From: an uncultured Treponema sp.
GTDB taxonomy: Bacteria; Spirochaetota; Spirochaetia; Treponematales; Treponemataceae
Length of the DNA stretch: 64,000 bases
Reading direction: 5' to 3'
Assembly: GCA_946410085.1 (NCBI GenBank)
Contig: CAMJZA010000009.1
Span: 1-64,000, forward strand
Shown here: positions 17,862 through 27,080 of the stretch, piece by piece
Numbering within the stretch: the stretch's first letter is position 1
Layout of the letters: every line of letters starts with the position of its first letter
Notes under the pieces: generated by a model
Told to the model about the DNA's origin: nothing
Database searches by the model: none
Seen by the model: only the letters and a program-made list of their open reading frames with translations
Position numbers and translations under genes: made by a program

Positions 17862-18740
17862 TTAGTTTACTTCATTCCATTTTGTGATTTTTCCGGTGAA
17901 AATCGCCTCAACATTTTCTTTCGTAAGATTTTCCAGAGGATTTGCTTTGTTTACGATAACTGCAATTCCGTCAATTGCAATTGTGATTTCCTTTACGCCT
18001 TTTGCTTTTTCCGAATCCTTTAAGTCACGGCTTGCCATTCCAATATCACAGGTTCCGGCTATGGCATTGGAAACGCCCGTACTTGAATCGCTTGTCTGAA
18101 GCTCAATTTTTGCATTTGGATTAACAGAGCCGTATGCTTCGATGAGTTTTTCCATAAGCGGAGAAACCGAGCTTGAGCCGGAAACCACCACTTTTCCTTC
18201 CACCATATTTGAGTTGTATGCTTTTGACTGAACCTGAATGTATTTATTCCCAGCGACTATTTTCTGTCCGCCATCAGACAAAATAAAGTCCAGAAAATCC
18301 TGTGCGACAGGAGAAATATTTTCTTTTACGGTAACATTGAAGGGCCTGCTGATTTTGTAACTTCCATTGTTGATATTCTCTACGCTGGTCTGGGCTCCGT
18401 CGATTTTCAATGCTTTGACAGATGAGTTCAATGAACCAAGGGAAACATAACCGATAGCGTATTTGTCTCCTGCAACGCTGGTAAGCATTACGGCTGTAGA
18501 ATTGGTGATGGCCGCTTCATCTGTGGTATAGTCAACTTTTTTACCGGAAGCATCTTTCTTTTCGATTTTGAAAAGTTCTACGAAAGCACCACGGGTTCCA
18601 GAACCTTCTTCACGGCTCAATACAGAAATTGCTTTCTTATTGTTGAATCCTGAATTGCCCCAGGGCCAGGCAGATGCTGCTGTAAGGGCAGAAGTAAGGA
18701 TAAGGGCTCCTGCTGCGATTTCCTTAAGATAATTTTTCAT
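17862..18740 (-). CDS. pstS: Phosphate ABC transporter substrate-binding protein PstS
   Basis: VVSGSSSVSPLMEKLIEAY...SSTGVSNAIAGTCDIGMASRDL...GIAVIVNKANPL; signal peptide. Confidence 0.92.
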   Translation of the reverse strand: MKNYLKEIAAGALILTSALTAASAWPWGNSGFNNKKAISVLSREEGSGTRGAFVELFKIEKKDASGKKVDYTTDEAAITNSTAVMLTSVAGDKYAIGYVSLGSLNSSVKALKIDGAQTSVENINNGSYKISRPFNVTVKENISPVAQDFLDFILSDGGQKIVAGNKYIQVQSKAYNSNMVEGKVVVSGSSSVSPLMEKLIEAYGSVNPNAKIELQTSDSSTGVSNAIAGTCDIGMASRDLKDSEKAKGVKEITIAIDGIAVIVNKANPLENLTKENVEAIFTGKITKWNEVN

Positions 18741-18782
18741 ACTAACTCCTTGAGATTTCTCATCTCTAAACTTAAGATGATT

Positions 18783-18844
18783 GAAATCTATCAGAAGCCG
18801 GTTAAATTCTTATTTTGAAATCGTTAAGTTTCTGTAAAATTTCG
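18783..18844 (-). promoter_or_regulatory. Pho-box-like element plus -10 upstream of pstS
   Basis: On + strand GTTAAAT (18801), GTTAAGT (18823), GTAAAAT (18834): 22+11 bp; reverse-strand -10-like TAGATT at 18785-18790. Confidence 0.7.
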
Positions 18845-18850
18845 CGGATT

Positions 18851-19525
18851 TCATTTTATCTTGTACCCGACCCCGCGGATTGTTTCGATGATGTTCTCGT
18901 CATGCAGCTTTTTTCTGAGGTAGCGGATATGCACATCGACCGTCCGTGTTTCGACATCAGTATCAGTTTTCCAGATTTTTGAAAGCAGTTGTTCCCTCGT
19001 GAGAATATTTCCCTTGTTTTCCAACAGAATGCATAAAAGGTCAAATTCCTTTACCGTGAGAAAGATTTCGTTTTTCCCGCAAAAAACCTGATGCCTTGCT
19101 TTGTCCAGCTTTACCGCCCCGCTTTCAAGAAGGGGTTCCACTGCGTTTGAGGCAGGGGCGTACCTTCTGAGTACAGCCTTTATCCGCGCGACAAGCTCCA
19201 TAATTCCGAATGGTTTGGGGATGTAATCGTCAGCGCCGGTTTCAAGCCCCAAAACGGTATCGTACTCGGTGGTTTTAGCTGTCAGCATAATTACGGGAAT
19301 GTGCCGGGTCGCCTCGTTTGCCTTCAGTTTTTTCAGGACAGAAATGCCGTCCTCCTCCGGCAGCATAATATCCAGCAGAATCAAATCCGCCCTCGTGCTC
19401 TTTATCTCGCTCCAAAAATCAGAAGGACAGTCAAATCCCCTGCAAGTCATGTTCTGGGAATCCAACGCATATGCAACAAGTTTCCTGATTGAGTCGTCAT
19501 CTTCCAAAAGAAAAATCATGGCCAT
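18851..19525 (-). CDS. phoB: PhoB-like response regulator (OmpR/PhoB family)
   Basis: Receiver DLILLDIMLPEEDGISVLKKL; winged helix DVHIRYLRKKLHDENIIETIRGVGYKIK. Confidence 0.9.
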   Translation of the reverse strand: MAMIFLLEDDDSIRKLVAYALDSQNMTCRGFDCPSDFWSEIKSTRADLILLDIMLPEEDGISVLKKLKANEATRHIPVIMLTAKTTEYDTVLGLETGADDYIPKPFGIMELVARIKAVLRRYAPASNAVEPLLESGAVKLDKARHQVFCGKNEIFLTVKEFDLLCILLENKGNILTREQLLSKIWKTDTDVETRTVDVHIRYLRKKLHDENIIETIRGVGYKIK

Positions 19526-20852
19526 ATTTTACACCTTTTTTGACCGCTTTGTTAAGCTTTTTCTCCGCCTTGTGCAGTTTGATTATCAGCTCCTCGCACA
19601 AGACGGCCTGGTCATCGCTCAAGTTGTTTGTTGCAATCAGTGCGGTTATGTAGTTCATCAGTTTTTCGCTTTCCCTTTGGACGAAAAGGACTTCATCGAA
19701 AAATTCCTGCTCGTCCTCAATTTTATTCTCCGAAACTTTTTCCTTTGTGAGCATTGCAAAATTCAGAACTTTCTCAACCTTTGACTGAATCAGCAAAAGG
19801 GCTGATTCCGGTTCGTTGAGGAGCCTGTAATTCAGAAGGTTTTCTATACCATCCAATGGGGGCATCTTTTGGGGCTCATCATCTTTTACAAGCTTTGTGA
19901 CAATTTTTACCATCACTTTCAGAAGCGGAATCCAGATGATTGTCATAGCGACATTAAAAATTGTGTGGGCGTTCGCAATCTGCCTTGAAATCACTTCGAC
20001 CTCAATTCCCTTCGGGCTGACGGCCTGAACAAACCGTGCGAAAAGCGGGATTATCCAGATGAAAACAAGCGCGCCTGAAATATTGAAGAGGCTGTGCGCG
20101 ATTGCGCTCCGCTTTGCGTTTTTTGACTGACCGACCGCCGCCAAAAGAGCCGTTATTGTCGTCCCGATGTTGTCGCCCAGAAGAATCGGGATTGCGCCGC
20201 CCAGTCCGATTACACTTGTCATTCCGTCGCCTGTGTCTTGCGAAGCAAAGTTTTGGAGAACGGCAATCGTTGCGCTGGAGCTTTGAACGATTACGGTCAT
20301 CAGCGTACCAGTCAGAACTCCGAGAACCGGGATGCCTGAAACTTTTTTCATCATCTGAATGAACACCGCGCTTTTTGCAAGCGGTTTCATTACGCCGCCC
20401 ATTGTCTCGATTCCCAAAAACAAAAGCCCGAACGCAAAAATCGTGATGCCCATGTTTTTCCACCTCTGATTTTTTACGACGAAAGAAATCAGAAATCCGA
20501 TGAAAATAAAAGCATAGATATAATTTGAGAGCTTGAACGCAATGATTTGAGCCGTTATCGTCGTTCCGATATTCGCGCCGAAAATGATTGCGATTGCGAC
20601 AGGAAGGCTCATCACCCCTGCCGAAACAAAGCCGATGACCATGACAGTAGTCGCGCTGGAGCTTTGCAAAATTGCGGTTGAAAAAGCCCCGACCAGAACG
20701 CCGAGCAAGGGGGTCTTTCCGAGCACGGACAGTATCGCCTTGATTCTTGCTCCCGCCGTTTTTTTAAGGCTCTCGCTCATCAGGTTCATTCCGAACAGAA
20801 AAAGTGCAAGCCCGCCCAAAAGTCCGAAAACAATTTTCACGTTTGCATTCAT
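19497..20852 (-). CDS. Na/Pi cotransporter family protein with C-terminal PhoU-like region
   Basis: LFLFGMNLMSESLKKTAGARIKAILSVLGKTPLLGVLVGAFSTAILQSSSATTVMVIGFV...TVIVQSSSATIAVLQ: QSSSA motif pair. Confidence 0.93.
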   Translation of the reverse strand: MNANVKIVFGLLGGLALFLFGMNLMSESLKKTAGARIKAILSVLGKTPLLGVLVGAFSTAILQSSSATTVMVIGFVSAGVMSLPVAIAIIFGANIGTTITAQIIAFKLSNYIYAFIFIGFLISFVVKNQRWKNMGITIFAFGLLFLGIETMGGVMKPLAKSAVFIQMMKKVSGIPVLGVLTGTLMTVIVQSSSATIAVLQNFASQDTGDGMTSVIGLGGAIPILLGDNIGTTITALLAAVGQSKNAKRSAIAHSLFNISGALVFIWIIPLFARFVQAVSPKGIEVEVISRQIANAHTIFNVAMTIIWIPLLKVMVKIVTKLVKDDEPQKMPPLDGIENLLNYRLLNEPESALLLIQSKVEKVLNFAMLTKEKVSENKIEDEQEFFDEVLFVQRESEKLMNYITALIATNNLSDDQAVLCEELIIKLHKAEKKLNKAVKKGVKYGHDFSFGR

Positions 20853-20871
20853 AAAACACCTCGTTGGCTTC

Positions 20872-20933
20872 AGAGTGTAGTTTATGAATGTTAGATGTCA
20901 GGGAAGGGAATGTTAAATTCGGGTTAAATTATG
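20872..20933 (-). promoter_or_regulatory. Pho-box-like element plus -10 upstream of Na/Pi-phoB
   Basis: On + strand GTTAGAT (20890), GTTAAAT (20912), GTTAAAT (20923): 22+11 bp; reverse-strand -10-like TACACT at 20874-20879. Confidence 0.7.
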
Positions 20934-21065
20934 TTTTGGCTTGCAGCAAAACCCCGCACAATCGCTTTCATTGTTTTATCCCGCCTTCTTGCCCTGTTCT
21001 TGCCCTGCGTATGATACCCCCGAAAAAACGACTGTGTTCCGCCGCCCCGGCTCCGACCGGCAGGC

Positions 21066-21899
21066 TCATCCTTCCAGCAGGTTCCTGACGAGCCTCGTTA
21101 TCCGCGATACCCCGCCCGGCTTATGGTCCCAGTCGAACTGCACGTCGCTCCCCGCGACAGGTTTCCCTGCCGCACCACAGTCAAAGCCGTCCGCGAGGCG
21201 GCAGGGAATCAGAAGCTCCCAATAGCGGACCTCGTAGACACCGTCCTTCACGGACTCGACGACACCGAGGTGCTCCTGGAAAATCTGCATGAAGCCTTCC
21301 TGCACCTTGACCTTGCGATAGGCGGGGAACTCGCGGCTGATCCTCTCAATCGCATCCTTGTCCCCGATCTTCTCAAAATCCGGGCTCTCGGCGAAGTGCC
21401 CCCTGAAGGTCCTGAAGCTGTCGCTCAGCGGGAGGCACATATACGCGTCGTAGCTGTTCCCCTCACCGTCAGTTATGCCGAAGTCCGCGCAGCGCAGGAA
21501 GCCGTACTTGGGGTAGTAGCCCGGCTCGCCGGCAAGGATGATTCCCGCGATTCTGGCGGCCTCCGCAAGCTTGACCGTCTCGCGGATCAGCGTCCCTCCG
21601 ATGCCGTTTCCCTCGTAGGTCGGCTCAACCGCGAGCGGGCCGAGCATCGCGACCTCGTGCCGCCTGTCCCCGTCCACGATCCAGGCCCTCGTGTAATAGA
21701 CTGCCCCGACGATCTTCCCGTCCGCCTCGGCGACGCGGCTGATTTCCGGAAGGTAATCCCCGGATGCCCTGATGACCCGGATCATGTTGTGCTCCGTGCA
21801 GCCCGGATGGTACTTGTTCCAGAAGCTGCGCATCGTCATCAGCTCCGTCTCATGGTAATCCTCCGCCCGCTCTGCGCGGACAGTCAAATCCTCAGGCAT
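21066..21899 (-). CDS. N-acetyltransferase (YhbS-like GNAT with C-terminal extension)
   Basis: VAMLGPLAVEPTYEGNGIGGTLIRETVKLAEAARIAGIILAGEPGYYPKYGF. Confidence 0.85.
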   Translation of the reverse strand: MPEDLTVRAERAEDYHETELMTMRSFWNKYHPGCTEHNMIRVIRASGDYLPEISRVAEADGKIVGAVYYTRAWIVDGDRRHEVAMLGPLAVEPTYEGNGIGGTLIRETVKLAEAARIAGIILAGEPGYYPKYGFLRCADFGITDGEGNSYDAYMCLPLSDSFRTFRGHFAESPDFEKIGDKDAIERISREFPAYRKVKVQEGFMQIFQEHLGVVESVKDGVYEVRYWELLIPCRLADGFDCGAAGKPVAGSDVQFDWDHKPGGVSRITRLVRNLLEG

Positions 21900-22068
21900 G
21901 GGTTCCCTCCGTCAGTTCCTTCATATAATACAGTATACGCAAACGCTCATTATTACAAGGGGGCGGCAGTCTTTTTTTACCCCACGGATACGGTAGGATA
22001 CCCCGTCCTTTCCGCATCTTGCCCCAAAGTGTATTGCGTTTCCGGCCGTTCCGTTTTACCATACAGCT

Positions 22069-22704
22069 ATGGTTTTGGAAGCAATTTTACTGGGTCTTTC
22101 GACCGGAACATACTGCACGATGACCTGCGCCCCGGTTTTGATTCCCTTTCTCACAGGAACAGCAGAGCCGGACTACAAAAGGAACGCTGGACTAATCGGA
22201 GCCTTTCTCGGCGGAAGGCTCGTCATGTACTGCGTGCTCGGTGCCGTCTTTGCCGCCGCCGGACTGCTCGTCCACAGCTACATGGACCCGGTTCTCGCAC
22301 GGCAGCTTTCCTTGTACGCCTACCTTTTCTGCGGGCTGTCGCTCCTGCTGAACTCACTGGGATGCCGGTTCCCCTGGGGCCGCACCTGCAGGCTGCACAC
22401 ACTGCGACAGGCCGGCGGCGACTGGGTCACCGCCGTGTGCACGGGCCTTGCGGTCGGACTGCACGTATGCCCCCCGCTGTGGACTGCGCTCGTACGGTCG
22501 GTCTTCGGCGGGCACGAGCTTCCCGGGCTCTTCTACTTCATCTTTTTTTATGCCGGGACGCTCCCCTTCTTCCTCCCGCTGTTCGGCATTCCGTTCGTGA
22601 CGAAACGGCTTCCTGTCATGAAGCGCATCGCCCGCATCGCGCAGTTTTTCATGAGCCTGTACTTTACCCTGCTTCTGGGACTTGTCCCCATCCTGTTCGG
22701 CTGA
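22069..22704 (+). CDS. TauE/SafE or DsbD-TM-like integral membrane protein
   Basis: LLGLSTGTYCTMTCAPVLIPFL...; six predicted TM segments, Cys pair in TM1. Confidence 0.65.
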   Translation: MVLEAILLGLSTGTYCTMTCAPVLIPFLTGTAEPDYKRNAGLIGAFLGGRLVMYCVLGAVFAAAGLLVHSYMDPVLARQLSLYAYLFCGLSLLLNSLGCRFPWGRTCRLHTLRQAGGDWVTAVCTGLAVGLHVCPPLWTALVRSVFGGHELPGLFYFIFFYAGTLPFFLPLFGIPFVTKRLPVMKRIARIAQFFMSLYFTLLLGLVPILFG

Positions 22705-22752
22705 GCCGGCCATAAATCGTCTGCTTCAGATTTAAGATTTAAGGAGAATACC

Positions 22753-24003
22753 ATGATTTCAAGTCTGATTCTTTCCGTCATGATGACCTTCATCGTGTTC
22801 ATCTTCGTCGTGTTCGTCGGCAATTTTTCCGCAGGGAGCCTTGTGTACGCCGTGTTCCTGCTCTTCCTTTTTTGCGGGATGACATTTTCTGAACGGAAGA
22901 AAAAAGGGAGCGGGGTCATCTACCGCCGCATCTTCCAGACCGTCTTTGCCGTCGGCTTCTGCATCGCCTTTATCTCCGACCTGTTCGATGAACGCGGAAG
23001 TATGGCCATCACTACCCAGGCAATGAGCAACGCGGAACTGCCCTTCTGCCACATCGCGATTCCGCAGTCCCTGATCCCCCTGCTCATCACCAAATCGATT
23101 ATCTTCCCCGCGCGGATTTCCGGCCACTACGCCGCCGTCGCAAGCATGATCGTCATCTGGTTCGTCTGCACCATTACCATCGGACGCGGCTGGTGCAGCT
23201 GGGTATGTTTTTACGGCGGCTGGGAAGAAGGCTTTTCGCACGTCGCAAGGAAACCCCGCATCCGCCTGCTTCCCAAGAACAAGGAACTGCGGGAGATTCA
23301 CTTCGGCTTTTTCTGTTTCATACTGCTTGCATGCATCTGTCAGATGGCATGCATCTACTGCGAATGGTTCTGCCCCTTCAAGCTGGTCACCGAATACAGC
23401 CCAGTAAACTCAATCCCCAGTTTGATTGCAACGATACTCTTCGTCGGCCTGTTTGTCGCTCTTGTCGTCGTGCTCCCCATCCTGACAAAGAAGCGGACCC
23501 AGTGCAGCAGCCTCTGCCCATTCGGCGCGTTCGCTTCGCTGACGGACCGGCTGAGCATGTTCAGGATACGGATTGACACGCAGAAGTGCACGGGCTGCAT
23601 GCAGTGCGCACGTGCCTGCCCCTTCAGCGCAATCGACATACAGACCATTCAGGCAAAGAAAGGACGACCGGAACTTACCTGCGCAAAGTGCGGGGAGTGC
23701 ATCGCCGTCTGCCCGCAAAAAGCCATCTCCTATGACTTCAGCTTCGGCAAGGCCGGAGCCTGTTCCTCTCGCTCCGCACCCAAGACCGCGTTCGGCCGTG
23801 CGGTCCAGGAGCTCCTGCATCCCGCCCAGCTGTTCCGCTTTGCGGCATTCAGCTTTGCGGTTGTCATGTCATCGGACTTCATGGTAAAAACGCTTAACCT
23901 CCTGTTTTCGTTCATCGGAACCTGTATCGGGACAGCTGCCGGAAGCTCAATCGGAATATCCGTCGGGGCGTTCATCCCCGCTCTACTTGGAGGTGCAGCA
24001 TGA
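22753..24003 (+). CDS. NapH/NosR-like membrane protein with two 4Fe-4S ferredoxin motifs
   Basis: CTGCMQCARACPFSAI...CAKCGECIAVCPQKAI; membrane CxxxCPFG/CPF motifs. Confidence 0.85.
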   Translation: MISSLILSVMMTFIVFIFVVFVGNFSAGSLVYAVFLLFLFCGMTFSERKKKGSGVIYRRIFQTVFAVGFCIAFISDLFDERGSMAITTQAMSNAELPFCHIAIPQSLIPLLITKSIIFPARISGHYAAVASMIVIWFVCTITIGRGWCSWVCFYGGWEEGFSHVARKPRIRLLPKNKELREIHFGFFCFILLACICQMACIYCEWFCPFKLVTEYSPVNSIPSLIATILFVGLFVALVVVLPILTKKRTQCSSLCPFGAFASLTDRLSMFRIRIDTQKCTGCMQCARACPFSAIDIQTIQAKKGRPELTCAKCGECIAVCPQKAISYDFSFGKAGACSSRSAPKTAFGRAVQELLHPAQLFRFAAFSFAVVMSSDFMVKTLNLLFSFIGTCIGTAAGSSIGISVGAFIPALLGGAA

Positions 24004-24701
24004 AAAACAGTATCATACAGAAAATACGGTACACGTGCTCGGTCTGCATCACGGTCTTTGCCTGCTTCTGGGGAATCCCCGCATGCTTCATCTGTTCTTC
24101 GTCGCTGTCAGACCGCATCGGACGTTACCTGCATGTGGATTTGTCCTATACCGGCGGCCCGGTGTCTGCCGTGCTTGCGGACGACAGAGGGGAGACGGAA
24201 GCGCAGTTCGACCTGATTCGTTGCACCGTGCACCAGCCGGTCACCGGCGCACGCTGGCAGCAGTCCGCGGAATACTGGCAGCTGGTCCTTGACTTTGCGG
24301 CCCCGTCCGAAGCACGGAACGTCATCATCTACCTTGACCTCGATACTGTTGAAGGCGGAAGTCCCGCCCCGCTTTTCGACGCAACGCCTGAGGTCCAGTT
24401 TGACCGGGAGTACCCCTGGGACTTTGTGCTTCGGGCGAGCGGAGACGAAGGGAAGGTGTACGACAGCAGGGGAGATTTTGTGTGCAACACGGAAAACTAC
24501 AGCCTGAACGGCGGCACGCAGCTGAAAGTGCGCATCCCCCTGCAGGACAAGCGGGTACAGGAGATTCTCGGTGTTCAGACGGTCCGCCTGTACCTGCTCG
24601 TCTGCGACAGTGGCGGAAACTCCGGCGCGGATGTCATACGGGACACCCTTGGAGAAGGCGGGGTACTTCTTCCGTGCGCGGTGAGCATACGGGAGGAATG
24701 A
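24000..24701 (+). CDS. Secreted hypothetical protein, possibly glucodextranase-type DOMON-like
   Basis: ATGA overlap with upstream gene; signal/TM then YWQLVLDFAAPSEARNVIIYLDLDTVEGGS...EYPWDFVLRA. Confidence 0.5.
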   Translation: MKNSIIQKIRYTCSVCITVFACFWGIPACFICSSSLSDRIGRYLHVDLSYTGGPVSAVLADDRGETEAQFDLIRCTVHQPVTGARWQQSAEYWQLVLDFAAPSEARNVIIYLDLDTVEGGSPAPLFDATPEVQFDREYPWDFVLRASGDEGKVYDSRGDFVCNTENYSLNGGTQLKVRIPLQDKRVQEILGVQTVRLYLLVCDSGGNSGADVIRDTLGEGGVLLPCAVSIREE

Positions 24702-24750
24702 GCGTGCCACTTTGCAAAAAGATGAAAAGCTGGTACACTGCAGAGGCAAC

Positions 24751-25188
24751 ATGAAGATAACGATTCTGGAAAAGAACGCCGGCGAGGAAGACGAGCTGAT
24801 TGTCAAATGCGATTACCTTGATGAAAGCATGACCCGGCTCATCAATCAGTTCAAGACCGGCAAAGGCAAGTTACGCTTGTACAAGGACGCAAAAATCATC
24901 CTGACCGAACCGTCCGATGTCCTGTATTTTGAATCGGTTGACGACACGGTGTTCGCCTACACGAAGGATTCCGTATACGAGACGAAATCAAAGCTGTACC
25001 AGCTGGAATCGGAATTACCCGCCAACGTCTTTTTCAGGGCAAACAAGGCCGTCATCGTAAACCTTGACAAAATCGACAGCCTTGCACCGGTATTCGGCGG
25101 CCGCTTTGAGGCGGTCCTTGAGAACGGCTATAAGGTTATGATTTCACGGAATTATCTGAATGCATTAAAGGAGTTCTTAGGCTTATGA
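24751..25188 (+). CDS. LytTR DNA-binding-domain protein
   Basis: DVLYFESVDDTVFAYTKDSVYETKSKLYQLESELPANVFFRANKAVIVNLDKIDSLAPVFGGRFEAVLENGYKVMISRNYLNALKEFL. Confidence 0.9.
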   Translation: MKITILEKNAGEEDELIVKCDYLDESMTRLINQFKTGKGKLRLYKDAKIILTEPSDVLYFESVDDTVFAYTKDSVYETKSKLYQLESELPANVFFRANKAVIVNLDKIDSLAPVFGGRFEAVLENGYKVMISRNYLNALKEFLGL

Positions 25189-25619
25189 AACTGTTTTCCG
25201 TCATGCTGAATATCTGCGCGAGGGTCGTCACGTTTATCCTGCTTTTCATCGCAATCCTCAGGAATTTTTTTACCCCGGACGGAACGCTCCTCCTTTCCAT
25301 GCAGGATATCTGGGGCATCCTTTTCATCGGGCTTGTTTCTGGCGTTGCCTTCGGACTCTTTTACCTCAAGAAAAACATGAGCGGACGGGAAGCTCTGCTC
25401 ACACACTGCGCCTATTTCCTGATAGTGAACGCGTCGCTCAGCCTCACCGGATTTCATCTGGGATGGTTCAAGAAGGAACTTCCCTCGATTGCCCTGATGG
25501 AAGCGATGTTCACGGTCATCTATATCCTCGTGACCCTCCTTGTCTACCTGCTGGATTTTAACGAGGCAAAGAAGATAAACGAAAAGCTGCAGGCTCGGAA
25601 GCAAAGGCAGGGGGAATGA
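25185..25619 (+). CDS. DUF3021 family membrane protein (LytTR partner)
   Basis: Four predicted TM segments, ATGA overlap with LytTR gene. Confidence 0.8.
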   Translation: MKLFSVMLNICARVVTFILLFIAILRNFFTPDGTLLLSMQDIWGILFIGLVSGVAFGLFYLKKNMSGREALLTHCAYFLIVNASLSLTGFHLGWFKKELPSIALMEAMFTVIYILVTLLVYLLDFNEAKKINEKLQARKQRQGE

Positions 25620-25647
25620 ACACCGCAGGATTTTATTCCCCCTCCCG

Positions 25648-26055
25648 TTACTCCAGCTCCCCGGTATAATCGAGGATTCCGCCGAATTCAATGACGTTCG
25701 TGTAGCCCAAATCCACGAGGGACTTGGCCGCAATTTTGCTCCTCCGCCCGCTCCGGCAATACAGCAGTACCAGCTGATTCTTGTCAGGCAAAACTGCTGC
25801 GGCGGATTCCGCGGATATCGACTCCATCGTAAGGAGCACTGCCCCCGGGATATGCCCCGCCGCATACTCGTCCTCGCGGCGCACGTCCACGATGACAGAC
25901 GCGGGATTGGCCCGCGCGATTTCAAGACCTTCCGCCATCTGGACAGATTTGTAGCCCATGGCCGCCCCCTCCTTTTTCCGCGCCATCGCCAGGCATGATG
26001 CTGCCAGCGCAAACGAAAACAAAACAAGTGCCAGAGTCCTTCTCATAATTGGCAT
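25648..26055 (-). CDS. Exported rhodanese-like protein
   Basis: Signal peptide; VIVDVRREDEYAAGHIPGAVLLTMES...VLLYCRSGRRSKIAAKSLVDLGYTNVIEFGGI. Confidence 0.9.
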   Translation of the reverse strand: MPIMRRTLALVLFSFALAASCLAMARKKEGAAMGYKSVQMAEGLEIARANPASVIVDVRREDEYAAGHIPGAVLLTMESISAESAAAVLPDKNQLVLLYCRSGRRSKIAAKSLVDLGYTNVIEFGGILDYTGELE

Positions 26056-26241
26056 TATCTCATCCCTCCGAAATAAATCCTCGCGGCTGCTGTGGTTGTC
26101 CGCGAACACAGATCTGTCATCAAGCCCCATCGGCACTCTATCGAGTGCCAACGAGCTTGTGCTGCGCAAAAGCCCGCAAATCTGTCTACCGCTTCCCGTA
26201 AGGGATGCGGTAGACAGTCGGGGTTCTGCTGGCAGGGGCAC

Positions 26242-26664
26242 TTACAATTCCTCAACAAGCAGAACCTTGATTTCTTCAACCTGTCGAAGTTGCTTGTCAT
26301 TTGTCAAGAAAACTTCACAGTGATTTTGTATCGCACTTGCAAGTTGCAGAGCGTCCATGGCTTTTATGCCACTGTATTTTGCACGAAGCTCTGCTGCAAG
26401 AAGTCCGATACTGAAATCAATGTTCCGAACAGAAATTTCCATATCAGAAACAAAAGCCCGAAAAGCATGAACGTATTCAAACTTTTTGCTTCTGAAATGA
26501 AAAGAGCTATATTCTTCAACTGTTACAGGAGACGTTACAAGCAATTTACCTTGTTCATAAGCCTCTGAGAACCACAATTTCATCCTGTCGAAATATGCAT
26601 CGCTTCTTTCAATAAAATAGATAAAAGGCGATGTATCTATGAAAGCACTGTTAAATTCGGTCAT
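26242..26664 (-). CDS. PIN-domain ribonuclease toxin (VapC-like)
   Basis: AFIDTSPFIYFIE...TVEEYSSF...IKAMDALQLASAI...FLTNDKQL: PIN acidic residues. Confidence 0.9.
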   Translation of the reverse strand: MTEFNSAFIDTSPFIYFIERSDAYFDRMKLWFSEAYEQGKLLVTSPVTVEEYSSFHFRSKKFEYVHAFRAFVSDMEISVRNIDFSIGLLAAELRAKYSGIKAMDALQLASAIQNHCEVFLTNDKQLRQVEEIKVLLVEEL

Positions 26665-26866
26665 CATTCCTAAGCTCCGAAACGTACCGAGTCGCATAAT
26701 TAGCTCGTTCGCAAGGGATGACATACGAGTCAAAATTCAGTTTTTTCCGAGGAGCAGATTCAATCCGGCGGATGGAAATTTTGATTGAATTCAAAAGTTC
26801 CTGTTGCTCATCGTAAGGCAAAGACAATGCTTCGCGAGTTACGGTTGCCAATGCAGTATCATTCAT
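26651..26866 (-). CDS. Antitoxin of the VapBC-like pair
   Basis: 71 aa, overlaps toxin start by 14 nt; LSLPYDEQQELLNSIKISI. Confidence 0.75.
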   Translation of the reverse strand: MNDTALATVTREALSLPYDEQQELLNSIKISIRRIESAPRKKLNFDSYVIPCERANYATRYVSELRNDDRI

Positions 26867-26926
26867 AGCTTACCTCCATGCTGCATGCTTGCTTTTCTTC
26901 TTCTGTGGTTGTGCTTCCTCAGTCAG

Positions 26927-26955
26927 ATTATACAGCTTGCATACCGGCTTGTCTA
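26927..26955 (-). promoter_or_regulatory. Predicted promoter of vapBC (TAGACA-17-TATAAT)
   Basis: Reverse strand -35 26950-26955, -10 26927-26932. Confidence 0.6.
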
Positions 26956-27080
26956 TCCGTGCCCCTGCTACAGGCCGAAGTCCCGCCCGTCCTTCCGGCC
27001 TGCGATGGGGCCTGATCCGCCCGGTCCTTTCCGTATCCGGCAAACGGCATGCAGCATGCTGGTGCAATCCTGCAGGAAAC

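Noticed and set aside
21123-22715. 530-aa + ORF spanning the GNAT antisense and TauE-like gene
   Set aside because: Runs antisense to the GNAT gene and out of frame through the TauE-like gene; shadow frame.
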